64,000 nucleotides of DNA from a candidate division KSB1 bacterium. Lineage in GTDB: Bacteria; Zhuqueibacterota; Zhuqueibacteria; Thermofontimicrobiales; Thermofontimicrobiaceae. The stretch covers positions 1 to 64,000 of the forward strand of contig JAPDPQ010000027.1 of the NCBI GenBank assembly GCA_034506395.1, read 5' to 3'. The translations under genes and the position numbers were made by a program. Shown here piece by piece: positions 53,128 through 61,418 of the stretch. Below the pieces are notes generated by a model. It searched no databases, had not been told where the DNA came from, and saw nothing but the letters and a program-made list of their open reading frames with translations. Within the stretch, counting starts at the first letter, position 1, and every line of letters starts with the position of its first letter.

Positions 53128-53690
53128 AAACTCCAATACAGCTCTCCATTGAAATTTTTTCGTTCTGTCAAACGCTATCCAGTGTTCGATAAAGTCCTAA
53201 TGACCACTGGTCATTCCGATACCTCATAATTTGCAAAAAATTCAGGTTTGAATTTTAACAGGTTCTTGAATGAAAGATCATGTTTCTTTATTTTGCCCCT
53301 AGGGAGAAATCTGTTAATCTAACCATCTCAATGTAACCAGCTTCCGCACTTCGTTCGGAATGATATTTAGAATTCAAATAAAGGGTTTTCGTTCAGCACT
53401 AATTAGATTCTTGACCGCTTGAATCATTAATTTTGCTCGTGGCATTCTGTGTATGCTTCCGAATCAAATGAATGAAAATTCAGCTTTCTCTGTGACAACA
53501 TAGATTTGATATTCTCCCTCATCCAGAACATCGCTGGATCTATCCATTTAGCGATGGTTAGCGGCTTCCTGCTTTGAGGGTTTAACCATGACCCAATAGC
53601 CGTTTGTCTTTTTAAAAAAGCCGTCATCATTAACTGATATTTCTTGTGCCACGATCCGATCATAAAACTCGACCGAATGCTTTATTGGAG
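53128..53690. other. Gap inside the pst locus with a dispersed element and a possible gene relic
   Basis: Contains the dispersed element copy 3 (53301-53363). Immediately after pstC on the minus strand, one frame reads about 50 protein-like codons (EFYDRIVAQEISVNDDG, YWVMVKP) to TAA at 53548-53550, then 27 more from ATG to TGA near 53464 (EGEYQIYVVTEKAEF). This looks like a broken gene remnant but may be chance. A different 78-codon frame at 53427-53663 is not preferred. Confidence 0.35.
53301..53363 (-). repeat. Dispersed GTCATTCCG element, copy 3
   Basis: Reads AGGGAGAAATCTGTTAATCT, then a variable middle, then CTTCGTTCGGAATGA. It is the reverse-orientation relative of 28224-28303: ATTCCGAACRAAGTG and GATTAACAGATTTCTCCCT are shared blocks. 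Confidence 0.65.
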
Positions 53691-54584
53691 CTAACGATTT
53701 CGAATCCCTTTAATGATCAGATCCGCGGTCAAATTAATAATAAAAGTGATAGAGAACAGCAAAATACCGATGATGAACAATACTTGATAATGCTCCGAAT
53801 GGACAGGAGCTTCTCCTAACTCAGCGGCAATCGTAGCCGTTAGCGTCCTAACAGAATCCAGAATGCTTGTCGGAATTCTCACAGAGTGTCCAGTAGCCAT
53901 GAGCACAGCCATCGTTTCACCGACAGCTCGTCCAACGCCCAGCAAAGCCGCAGCCAATAGCCCATTTCGAGCAGCGGGCAAGAGCACACGATAGATCAAT
54001 TGCCAGCGGGTTGCCCCCAAGGCAATGCCAGCTTCGCGATAATCGTCTGGAACTGCTTTCAGGGCATCTTCGCCAATAGAGACGATAATCGGGACGCTCA
54101 TCAGAGCCAGGATTACACCACCGTTGAGCACTGTAAGCCCTATGGGTGCATGAAATAGTTTGATAATGATTGGGTTCATCACCGTCAGTCCAATAAAGCC
54201 CCACACGACAGACGGGATGGCAGCCAGTAATTCAATAATGATTTTCAACGATTCCCTCAGTCTCGGTGAGCAGAATTCAGATATAAAAATAGCGGTTCCT
54301 AAACCAAAGGGAACCGCTATGATCATCGCCAATGCGGTGACACTAACAGTGCCTGCGATGAGTGCCAGCACACCATATCGAACGTTGGTTTGCGACGTGG
54401 GGTACCACTCGGGGCTGGTGAAGAATTCGATCGGATCAAATCCATGGAAGAGAAAACCTGCCCCTTCTCGAAACACAAAGAAAAAAATCCCAAACACAAA
54501 GAGTATCGCACTCACCCCACACAGCCAGATGATGCGCTCGATTGCGAATTCAAGAATATGCTCAAAGCGACGCCAAATTATCAT
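53691..54584 (-). CDS. pstC: Phosphate ABC transporter permease
   Basis: 297 residues. Six hydrophobic segments plus family motifs: GVLALIAGTVSVTALAMIIA, ELLAAIPSVVWGFIGL, the ATPase-contact loop AVPDDYREAGIALGATRWQL, and GRAVGETMAVLMATGH. The PstC/PstA pair makes the transmembrane path for phosphate. It starts 10 bases after the binding protein gene on the same strand and is certainly cotranscribed with it. Confidence 0.92.
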   Translation of the reverse strand: MIIWRRFEHILEFAIERIIWLCGVSAILFVFGIFFFVFREGAGFLFHGFDPIEFFTSPEWYPTSQTNVRYGVLALIAGTVSVTALAMIIAVPFGLGTAIFISEFCSPRLRESLKIIIELLAAIPSVVWGFIGLTVMNPIIIKLFHAPIGLTVLNGGVILALMSVPIIVSIGEDALKAVPDDYREAGIALGATRWQLIYRVLLPAARNGLLAAALLGVGRAVGETMAVLMATGHSVRIPTSILDSVRTLTATIAAELGEAPVHSEHYQVLFIIGILLFSITFIINLTADLIIKGIRNR

Positions 54585-54593
54585 CGATTGATT

Positions 54594-55565
54594 TCACCTG
54601 CTTGTTTCAGTTTGACCCCCTTCTGAATAAAGAACTAAAGGAACAAAGCCGTTTTCAACCACTACTTTTTGTCCCTGAGGAGAAAGAATCCAATCAATGT
54701 ATTGTTTGACCGCTCCAGTTGGGGGCCCCAATGTATACATGAACAACGGTCGTGCGATCGGATATTGCTGAGATATGGTATTTTCAATGGTAGGAGCGTA
54801 GGCTGGGTCGCCAGCTCGCTTGGCGATTTTCAGCATTTTAACGTTTGGGGTCGCATATCCCATGCCGCTGTAACCAATGGCACCGGGAGTTCTGGAGATC
54901 AATTCGACCACGTCCTTGGAGCCATGCAGATCCAGTGTGCCGAGCCGAAAGTCACCTTTCCGTCCCAAAACCGCTTCGCGAAAATAATGATATGTACCTG
55001 AGTTCGATTGACGGCTCACCAGAATGATTTTATCCTTCCCGCCTTTCGGCAATGTGACAGACAATTGTGACCAACGAGTGATCCTGCCATGTTCCCCATA
55101 GATATCCGCCAATTGTTCAATGGTGAGCTGCTCTAGCGGATTGTCTTTGTGCACATAAACGGCCAGCGCATCGTAAGCGACAATAAATTCCACAGGCTCT
55201 TTTCCCGTATTTTGCCTCGCCTTTTCCAATTCCTGCGGCTCGATCTTGCGGCTGCAGTTGGCGATATCAACTGTCCCACTAATCAATGCTGCGATTCCGG
55301 TTCCAGAGCCTCCGCCAGAAACTTCCACAGATACGGTTGGCTCAATCTCAGCGTATGCTTCTGCCCACGCTTGCGCTAAATTCACCATGGTGTCAGAACC
55401 AGTATTCTGGATCACCGCTTTGTGATCCCCTGTTCCTTGATTCGACGGCCTGGCACAGCTAAAGAAAAATAGCATGGCCACTGTAACACAGCAAGATATC
55501 GAGTCAATGGTGGGCAGAGGTAAGAAACAATAAGCAGTAAATGACCTAGTTCTTGGGCAAAACAT
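54594..55565 (-). CDS. pstS: Phosphate-binding lipoprotein of the pst system
   Basis: 323 residues. A hydrophobic leader ends in a lipobox-like FFSC (Cys about residue 37), so it should be lipid-anchored outside the inner membrane. Phosphate-site motifs are clear: IQNTGSDTMVNLAQAW, VEVSGGGSGTGIAALISG, IVAYDALAVYVHKDNP, and SRQSNSGTYHYFRE. It captures phosphate and hands it to PstCA. Its start lies within the last 20 bases of the PhoU-fusion gene, so translation of the two is coupled. The leader is rather long, and a later start is possible but no better codon was found. Confidence 0.92.
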   Translation of the reverse strand: MFCPRTRSFTAYCFLPLPTIDSISCCVTVAMLFFFSCARPSNQGTGDHKAVIQNTGSDTMVNLAQAWAEAYAEIEPTVSVEVSGGGSGTGIAALISGTVDIANCSRKIEPQELEKARQNTGKEPVEFIVAYDALAVYVHKDNPLEQLTIEQLADIYGEHGRITRWSQLSVTLPKGGKDKIILVSRQSNSGTYHYFREAVLGRKGDFRLGTLDLHGSKDVVELISRTPGAIGYSGMGYATPNVKMLKIAKRAGDPAYAPTIENTISQQYPIARPLFMYTLGPPTGAVKQYIDWILSPQGQKVVVENGFVPLVLYSEGGQTETSR

Positions 55566-56679
55566 CGTTTTCTCCGACCATCACATGAACCAGTTCTTCT
55601 ATTTGGTCTTTCAAGTACTGAAACGACCTCTCAAATTGACAGATGATCCTTCGATCGTCCAAACTTGATTTGTGAGTCGCGGTGACTGGCCAAAAGAGCT
55701 TGATCGTTCGGGTGGCCGTAGGAGGTAGAATGTCATGAATATCGGGTGTTAGGGCAATCATGACCTCATAATATTCGATACTAGGGATATCAGCTATGGT
55801 TTTTGAAGTTTGATGGGAGATATCGATGCCCTTTTCAGCCATGAACTGGATTAAGCGAGCGTCAATCGGCTTCGCCTGTTTGTAAGCAACGCTGCTAAAG
55901 CTGAAATTGGGCAATTTCAGGGATCTAGCAATTCCTTCCGCCATTTGACTATAGCAGCTATTATCCTCATCCACAAATAGGATTCTGAATTGATCAGCTC
56001 CCAAATGTTTGACTACCTCCCCAGTCGTCATGTAGACTATTTCCTCGCAAATATTTTTTGCTTGATCGGTAGTGCGCTCCAATCTCCGGGCGATGGTAAG
56101 CAGCGAGTTTAATGCCTCCAACGGAATTTCGCCTTGCTGCTCCAACTCTAATAACAGCGAATTGATTGCGGAGCGAATTGCATCGGCCTGACTTTCAAAT
56201 GCCATCATTTTCCGCGCCAGTTGCGCGTCGCGTTGCTCGTAGGCCTGAATCGACTGCTGTAACATGGGAACACAAAGATTCACCAACTCAAAAAATTTAT
56301 CAATGTATTTTTCGTTTTTTGGTAATGGCTCAATCGAGCTAAGAAATACTGCTTGCCGAGCGATGCTCTCCGCATAGTCACCGATCCGTTCCAAATCATT
56401 GACGATTTTAATGGTCGAAAAAACGAACCGCAAATGCCCAGCGACCGGCTGATGCCGGACGATAAACTCCAGGCAGAGTCGATCCAGCTCGGTCTCTAAC
56501 TCATCGATCAACCGATCTCGGAAAATCACAGCATAGGCCAGTTTGCGATCGTATTTCATCAGCGCACTCATGGCATCTTGGATGGCCTTTTCGTCCCGTC
56601 TCGCCATCTCGATCACTTTTTCAGAAATACGGGAAATATCCCGTTGCAATGATTCCTCAAAACGCTTGTAATCGGGCAA
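55546..56679 (-). CDS. PhoU fused to a catalytically dead LMW-phosphatase/ArsC-like domain
   Basis: The frame runs to TTG 56772, but that codon is only about 10 bases from the predicted transcription start. TTG 56679 follows GAGGA with a seven-base gap and begins at the PhoU helix (LPDYKRFEESL), so it is preferred. About 377 residues. Residues about 5-225 form the two three-helix PhoU repeats (VNDLERIGDYAESIARQA and LERTTDQAKNICEEI carry the metal-cluster signature E/D-x3-D). From about 235, an ArsC/LMWPTP-like fold follows: FRILFVDEDNSCYSQMAEGI, FMAEKGIDISHQTSKTI, and LTPDI. The catalytic CX5R loop (C-T-G-N-S-C-R) reads D-E-D-N-S-C-Y, so nucleophile and arginine are gone. It likely senses or relays phosphate status to Pst. 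Its order first in the operon is notable. Confidence 0.85.
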   Translation of the reverse strand: MPDYKRFEESLQRDISRISEKVIEMARRDEKAIQDAMSALMKYDRKLAYAVIFRDRLIDELETELDRLCLEFIVRHQPVAGHLRFVFSTIKIVNDLERIGDYAESIARQAVFLSSIEPLPKNEKYIDKFFELVNLCVPMLQQSIQAYEQRDAQLARKMMAFESQADAIRSAINSLLLELEQQGEIPLEALNSLLTIARRLERTTDQAKNICEEIVYMTTGEVVKHLGADQFRILFVDEDNSCYSQMAEGIARSLKLPNFSFSSVAYKQAKPIDARLIQFMAEKGIDISHQTSKTIADIPSIEYYEVMIALTPDIHDILPPTATRTIKLFWPVTATHKSSLDDRRIICQFERSFQYLKDQIEELVHVMVGENDVLPKN

Positions 56680-56789
56680 TTTCTTTTCCTCGTTTCTACA
56701 ATGAGATAGATGTTCCACAGGAATTCGTTTGTGGAATGCTATTCTGCACCATCGCTCTGGTAATGGTGCCAATTGTATAGCGATATTGC

Positions 56790-56818
56790 AATATAAGATT
56801 AATTCATAAAAATGTCAA
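56790..56818 (-). promoter_or_regulatory. Strong promoter for the phoU-pst operon
   Basis: On the minus strand TTGACA (56813-56818), exactly 17 bases, then TATATT (56790-56795). No PHO box was recognised next to it. Confidence 0.8.
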
Positions 56819-56989
56819 TAATTAATTTTCAAAACAAAATGGGCTTGATCATGACTCAGGATCAGTTTTTTTCTCAACTTGGAAGGTTTGATTCTAAATC
56901 AAATGGGACTTTGAGCCTTTGGTATCGGTAAATCTCAAATTAATTATCAAGAGTGAAAGAATTTGAGCAAAATTGTCATGAAAAAAAAC

Positions 56990-57018
56990 TTGATTTTAAC
57001 CAATTATTTTTTTATATT
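56990..57018 (+). promoter_or_regulatory. Predicted promoter for rpsU
   Basis: TTGATT (56990-56995), 17 bases, then TATATT (57013-57018), about 50 bases before the start. Confidence 0.65.
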
Positions 57019-57070
57019 GCGCAATTCAAAAACTATAACCCAAAAAACAACGAGAGGAGGTTAGGAGTGA

Positions 57071-57268
57071 ATGCCTAGCGTCAAGGTAAGAGACAATGAA
57101 AATTTCGAAAAAGCATTTCGACGATTTACCAAGGCATGCGAGAAGGCTGGATTGATGTCCGAGATAAAAAAGCATCAGCATTTTGAGAAGCCGAGCGAGC
57201 GTCGCAAGCGCAAAATGAACGCTGCAAAGCGCAAGATGCGCAAGATGCAAATGATGGAAAATTATTAA
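57071..57268 (+). CDS. rpsU: 30S ribosomal protein S21
   Basis: 65 residues. A strong AGGAGG (57055-57060) precedes the ATG. The sequence [20 protein letters not shown] and the basic Arg/Lys-rich C-terminal tail ([16 protein letters not shown]) are characteristic of S21. It associates with the 30S platform near the anti-Shine-Dalgarno region and supports initiation. The predicted promoter lies directly upstream. It is followed by the yqeY-like gene, a neighbourhood seen in many bacteria, and by about 80 bases without a terminator, so the two are likely in one operon. Confidence 0.95.
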   Translation: MPSVKVRDNENFEKAFRRFTKACEKAGLMSEIKKHQHFEKPSERRKRKMNAAKRKMRKMQMMENY

Positions 57269-57346
57269 ACAAAACTGCTCTGCCCGTCTCTCTGTTGCTA
57301 GAATCAATTCTCAGGGTAAGGCGATAAAAAAATGGGAGGTCGATAA

Positions 57347-57790
57347 ATGTCGTTACTAGAACAACTGACCGAGGATATGAAACAGGCCTTGAAAGCTCAG
57401 GACAAGTTGAAGTTAAGCACGGTCAGAATGCTTATTTCACAATTAAAGAATGAGCGTATTGATTCTGGAGCGGAGCTGACGGGAGACCAGGAACTGCAGG
57501 TACTGATGAATGCTGCGAAAAAGCGGAAAGAGGCCATCGACGCTTATCAGAAGGCTAACCGGTCAGATCTTGCTGAAAAAGAACAACAGGAATTAGCCAT
57601 TATTCAGCAGTACCTGCCAGCACAATTATCCGATGAGCAGATTGCTGCCAAGATTGATGAGATCATCGCTGCGGTGGGCGCAACGAGCCTGAAAGACTTG
57701 GGAAAAGTGATGGCAGAAGCGATGAAGGCATTAAAAGGTAAAGCGGATGGCAAAAAGGTGCAACAGTTAGTAAGAGAAAAATTGGCTTAG
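57347..57790 (+). CDS. yqeY: GatB/YqeY domain protein
   Basis: 147 residues. GGGAGG just before ATG 57347. Helical throughout, matching the YqeY family: SLLEQLTEDMKQALKAQDKL, STVRMLISQLKNERID, IIQQYLPAQLSDEQIAAKID and LGKVMAEAMKALKGKADGKK. The domain corresponds to the tRNA-binding tail of GatB amidotransferase and may assist tRNA handling, though the free-standing form has no firm assignment. It sits behind rpsU, as in many genomes. A strong terminator follows. Confidence 0.9.
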   Translation: MSLLEQLTEDMKQALKAQDKLKLSTVRMLISQLKNERIDSGAELTGDQELQVLMNAAKKRKEAIDAYQKANRSDLAEKEQQELAIIQQYLPAQLSDEQIAAKIDEIIAAVGATSLKDLGKVMAEAMKALKGKADGKKVQQLVREKLA

Positions 57791-57817
57791 CCTTGGAACG
57801 AAATCAACTCTGAAAAA

Positions 57818-57855
57818 GTGAATAGGGCTGAAGCATGCTTTATTCGCTTTTTTTG
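57818..57855 (+). terminator. Terminator after rpsU-yqeY
   Basis: Stem GTGAATAGGGC (57818-57828) and GCTTTATTCGC (57837-57847) with G-T wobbles, loop TGAAGCAT, then TTTTTTTG. Confidence 0.9.
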
Positions 57856-58151
57856 TTTATCGACAATCACCTTATTGCTGATCTGTCCCCAAAAAGTTGA
57901 TTGGCAATCGAAGGCCGATTCCGGCGGCTGAGAACTCATTAAAAATTTTCAGCAGCTTGCCATTTGTGCCGAGCTAATCAATGATGAATGTGTTTAGATT
58001 GTTTCTATTTTAGATTCATGAGCCAGACCGATTGACGTAATCGTAAGTAACGATCGAATTAAAAGCATTCCAAAAGATGGGGAATCTGATCGATTTTAAA
58101 GGCATTATTGTTCGCGACAGAGCAGATTTTAATTAAGCGTGGATAGTTAGT
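57856..58151. other. Intergenic region, no gene seen
   Basis: About 300 bases between the yqeY terminator and cvpA. No clear promoter or RNA was recognised; a GGATAG-type ribosome-binding context precedes the cvpA start. Confidence 0.35.
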
Positions 58152-58757
58152 ATGATACAAGCTGCCGTTGCTATTGTTGACATAGCAATCATTATCGTTT
58201 TATCCTATTTTATCTATCGTGGCTATAAAGCTGGTTTCGTCGCTGAATTTACTCAAATATTTGCGACATTAATCGGTTTGATCTTGGCATTTCGCTATAT
58301 GTCAGATCTGACCATTCCGATCTATGGAGCAACTAGCATTTCGCCGACGTTCATCATGGTGCTAAGTTTTATCTTAATTTTTACAACAGTGGTTCTTGGC
58401 TTAAATTATCTATTGCAGAAATTCTTAAAAGCTGTCAAGTTTTCAATTACCCTGGGGAATATGGATCGCCTGGCAGGAATTGCTTTTGGGCTGGTGAAAG
58501 GATCGATATTTATCGGTTTAATCTGTGCATTGGTTTCCCTTATCTCATTTTCGAATCCAATTAACCGAGAGATTCAACAATCGATGCTGTTCAAGCCGAT
58601 GAAAAATGTGCTACCGCTGGCATATAGCACGGCCAAAATAATTTTCCGTACCACATATAAACCATTATTTCGGGAGATCGAAGAAAGTCTTTCGGGACAG
58701 CCCATTGAGCGACGCGGCCAGGCTCAAGATTTAATCGATTTTTATCGTTCAAGATAG
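58152..58757 (+). CDS. cvpA: CvpA family membrane protein
   Basis: 201 residues, four hydrophobic segments: AAVAIVDIAIIIVLSYFIYR, TQIFATLIGLILAFRY, TFIMVLSFILIFTTVVLGL and LAGIAFGLVKGSIFIGLICA. The layout and the RGYKAGFVAEFTQI and MDRLAGIAFGLVKG signatures match CvpA proteins, named for colicin V production and widely present in the inner membrane with unclear molecular role. The C-terminal cytoplasmic tail is basic. It is followed by mutS2 with an 11-base gap, a pairing seen in many bacteria. Confidence 0.85.
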   Translation: MIQAAVAIVDIAIIIVLSYFIYRGYKAGFVAEFTQIFATLIGLILAFRYMSDLTIPIYGATSISPTFIMVLSFILIFTTVVLGLNYLLQKFLKAVKFSITLGNMDRLAGIAFGLVKGSIFIGLICALVSLISFSNPINREIQQSMLFKPMKNVLPLAYSTAKIIFRTTYKPLFREIEESLSGQPIERRGQAQDLIDFYRSR

Positions 58758-58771
58758 TACGGTTAATCATT

Positions 58772-61153
58772 TTGAATAGCAATACTTTTTCAACATTAGA
58801 ATTCGATCGAATTCTTGACCATCTCTCCCAGCTTGCTATCACGCCTGCTGGGCGAGAGCAAATCCTTCAATTGCATCCGCTATCGGACCTGAGCACAATT
58901 AATCGGCTATTGAGCGAAGTCACTGAACTTCGCGACATATTGGATTTTGATGATCCATTGCCCCTGTCCGATCTGCAAGATATTCGTTCCTGCCTTCGGA
59001 AAGCCCAGATCATCGGAAATTTTCTAACCCCTGAGGAGCTAATCCGTGTATTGAGCACCTGTCAGGTAGCGAGAAAAATTAATGACTATTTTCGGGAACG
59101 TAAAGAGAAATACCCGCACCTTTCCATCATTGTCAATCAGATCATTTCCTTCCCTTCGCTCGAAAAGGCCATTGCGCGTTGTATTGACCCATCGACGATG
59201 GAAATTCTGGACAGCGCCAGTCCGCAACTGAATCGGCTGCGACGCGCCATCGAAACTCAAGAACAGCGCATTCGCAAAAGGCTCGAAAGCCTTGTTGGGG
59301 AACTCTCCCGAAACGGCTATCTCCAAGAAAACTTGATCGCCGTCCGCGATGGTTCGTTGGTTCTAATGGTAAAAAGCGAGCATCGCGGCCGCGTGAAAGG
59401 ATTAATTCATGACCAATCGGCCACTGGATCAACATTGTTCATCGAACCTTTTGAAACGTTGGAGCTGAATAACCAGGTGCGCGCCCTAAAATTAGAGGAA
59501 CGTCGGGAGATCGAGCGCATCCTGACCAGCCTTACCGATTTGATCCGTGAGCAGCTTCAGCCTTTGCAACAAACCATGGCCGGTCTGGCTCAATTAGATT
59601 TCATCTATGCCAAGGCCCGTTTTTCGCAGCAGATTGGAGGTACGCAACCAGGGATCAACGATCACAACAAACTGGAATTGGTGAAAGCGAAACATCCATT
59701 ACTGGTGCTCCGCTTTGACACAGGTCGGCCCGTGGTACCGCTCGACCTGACCATGGGCGATCAGTTTCGCACATTGGTGATCAGCGGTCCGAATGCCGGT
59801 GGAAAAACCGTGGCATTAAAAACGATCGGCCTTTTGTGCCTAATGACTGCCTGCGGATTGCATATTCCAGCCGACCCCAGCTCCAACATTCCGATCGTCG
59901 CATCAATTTTTGCGGCGATTGGGGATAAGCAATCCATCGATAATGATCTATCCACCTTCTCCTCGCACATTGCTGACCTTCGAGAGATTCTGGAACACGT
60001 GACCCAATCCAGCCTGGTGTTGATCGATGAGATCGGAGCAGGTACTGATCCAGATGAAGGAGCCGCTCTGGCGATCGCACTTCTGGAAAAATTGACGGCA
60101 ATCGGCTGCCTCACTGTTGTTTCCACACATCAGAGCGCGTTGAAAATTTTTGCGCACGAAACGCCCGGTGTGGAAAATGGATCAATGGAATTTAATCGGG
60201 ATACATTGGAGCCCACTTATCATTTTCGCCTCGGAATCCCTGGGTCAAGCTATGCTTACGAAATCGCAACAAGGTGGGGTTTGCCCAGCCAGATCACCGA
60301 TCGCGCCAGAGAGTTGATCGGCTCAAAAAAAAATCATTTCGAAAAACTGCTTGAAGACCTCGAGAACCGGCTGCAACGCAATCGTTCCATTTCCAACGAA
60401 TTATCCATCAAACAGAGCGAATTGGACGGATTGCTTCAGCTTTATCGAAAGAAATATGATGAATTGATCCATCATGAGCGGGAATTGAAACGTAAGGCGA
60501 TCGATGAAGCCAGGCAGATTGTTCAGGAGGCCAATCGTGCCGTTGAACAGGCAATTCGGCAAATCAAAGAACAACAAGCCAGCCGAACTGCCATTCAAAA
60601 CGCTCACCAGCTCATCAAACAACAGCAAGAGAGGCTGCAACAAGTGGAACAACAGGTGGCTTTTTCCAGCGAATCAGAAACTTCACAGGATGCTCAACCA
60701 TCGATGGATCAAATCGTTGTTGGACAAGCAGTCCTCTGGATCCCTTATCAATCAATTGGCACAATAATTGGTGAACCGGATAGTGCGGGCAAGGTCTTAA
60801 TTCAAACTGGAGATGTGAAGATCAAGGTTCCTGTCTCTGAGCTACGGGTAACTCAACTTCGTCCAGAAGCATCAGCTCAGGGAAAAATCAATCTGAATTT
60901 TAAGCCAGCAGCTTCGGACGAGATCGATGTCCGCGGCCTCCGCGTTGATGATGCTTTGATCGCGGTGGATAAGTTCTTGGATGAAGCGATCTTGTCTGGT
61001 TTGGAAAAAATTTATATTATCCATGGCAAGGGCACCGGAGCCTTACGCCAAGCTATTCACGAATTTCTCGATAAAAATCTTCGCGTTAAAAGCAAGGGGT
61101 TCCCAAAATGGAGCCTTGGCGATATGGGAATGACCGTTGTGGAATTAAAGTAA
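58772..61153 (+). CDS. mutS2: MutS2 endonuclease/recombination-suppressor ATPase with Smr domain
   Basis: 793 residues starting at TTG 58772 (no ATG fits better; the N-terminus NTFSTLEFDRILDHLSQL is the usual MutS2 start). The MutS core and lever regions are followed by the ATPase: Walker A GPNAGGKTVALKTIGL, Walker B LVLIDEIGAGTDP and STHQSALK. A long coiled-coil segment follows, then the C-terminal Smr nuclease domain (EIDVRGLRVDDALIAVDKFL, HGKGTGALRQAIHEFL). MutS2 acts in anti-recombination and, in some bacteria, rescue of collided ribosomes. All motifs are intact. It is cotranscribed with cvpA. Confidence 0.93.
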   Translation: MNSNTFSTLEFDRILDHLSQLAITPAGREQILQLHPLSDLSTINRLLSEVTELRDILDFDDPLPLSDLQDIRSCLRKAQIIGNFLTPEELIRVLSTCQVARKINDYFRERKEKYPHLSIIVNQIISFPSLEKAIARCIDPSTMEILDSASPQLNRLRRAIETQEQRIRKRLESLVGELSRNGYLQENLIAVRDGSLVLMVKSEHRGRVKGLIHDQSATGSTLFIEPFETLELNNQVRALKLEERREIERILTSLTDLIREQLQPLQQTMAGLAQLDFIYAKARFSQQIGGTQPGINDHNKLELVKAKHPLLVLRFDTGRPVVPLDLTMGDQFRTLVISGPNAGGKTVALKTIGLLCLMTACGLHIPADPSSNIPIVASIFAAIGDKQSIDNDLSTFSSHIADLREILEHVTQSSLVLIDEIGAGTDPDEGAALAIALLEKLTAIGCLTVVSTHQSALKIFAHETPGVENGSMEFNRDTLEPTYHFRLGIPGSSYAYEIATRWGLPSQITDRARELIGSKKNHFEKLLEDLENRLQRNRSISNELSIKQSELDGLLQLYRKKYDELIHHERELKRKAIDEARQIVQEANRAVEQAIRQIKEQQASRTAIQNAHQLIKQQQERLQQVEQQVAFSSESETSQDAQPSMDQIVVGQAVLWIPYQSIGTIIGEPDSAGKVLIQTGDVKIKVPVSELRVTQLRPEASAQGKINLNFKPAASDEIDVRGLRVDDALIAVDKFLDEAILSGLEKIYIIHGKGTGALRQAIHEFLDKNLRVKSKGFPKWSLGDMGMTVVELK

Positions 61154-61249
61154 ACTTTAATTCAAAAAGCTGCTTTCGAGAGCTCATAAGAAAATTGGAA
61201 CGAAAATCGATAGAACGCTTATAAATATCGCTTACAATGTTAAAATGAA

Positions 61250-61280
61250 CGACCATATTGATCATTGCAATAGCTGGTCG
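61250..61280. terminator. Hairpin downstream of mutS2, possible terminator
   Basis: CGACCATATTG (61250-61260) pairs with CAATA-GC-TGGTCG (61268-61280), with a two-base bulge and a 7-base loop. It lacks a T tract on either side, so it may be a structured RNA or protein site rather than a terminator. Confidence 0.35.
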
Positions 61281-61418
61281 ATCATAATTTCTGGTGGCAT
61301 TGGTGATTTGAATTTCGTTTTGTTAACAGCAGGATTATGAGACGCTGTGATGATTTGATGCAGATGATCTTTTAGATAATTATTAAAAGCTGAGATCTAA
61401 CATTTTAGGTTGGGGAAT

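Noticed and set aside
53427-53663. 78-codon minus-strand frame in the pst gap
   Set aside because: The alternative frame looks more protein-like but is broken; neither is a safe gene call, so only a possible relic is noted.
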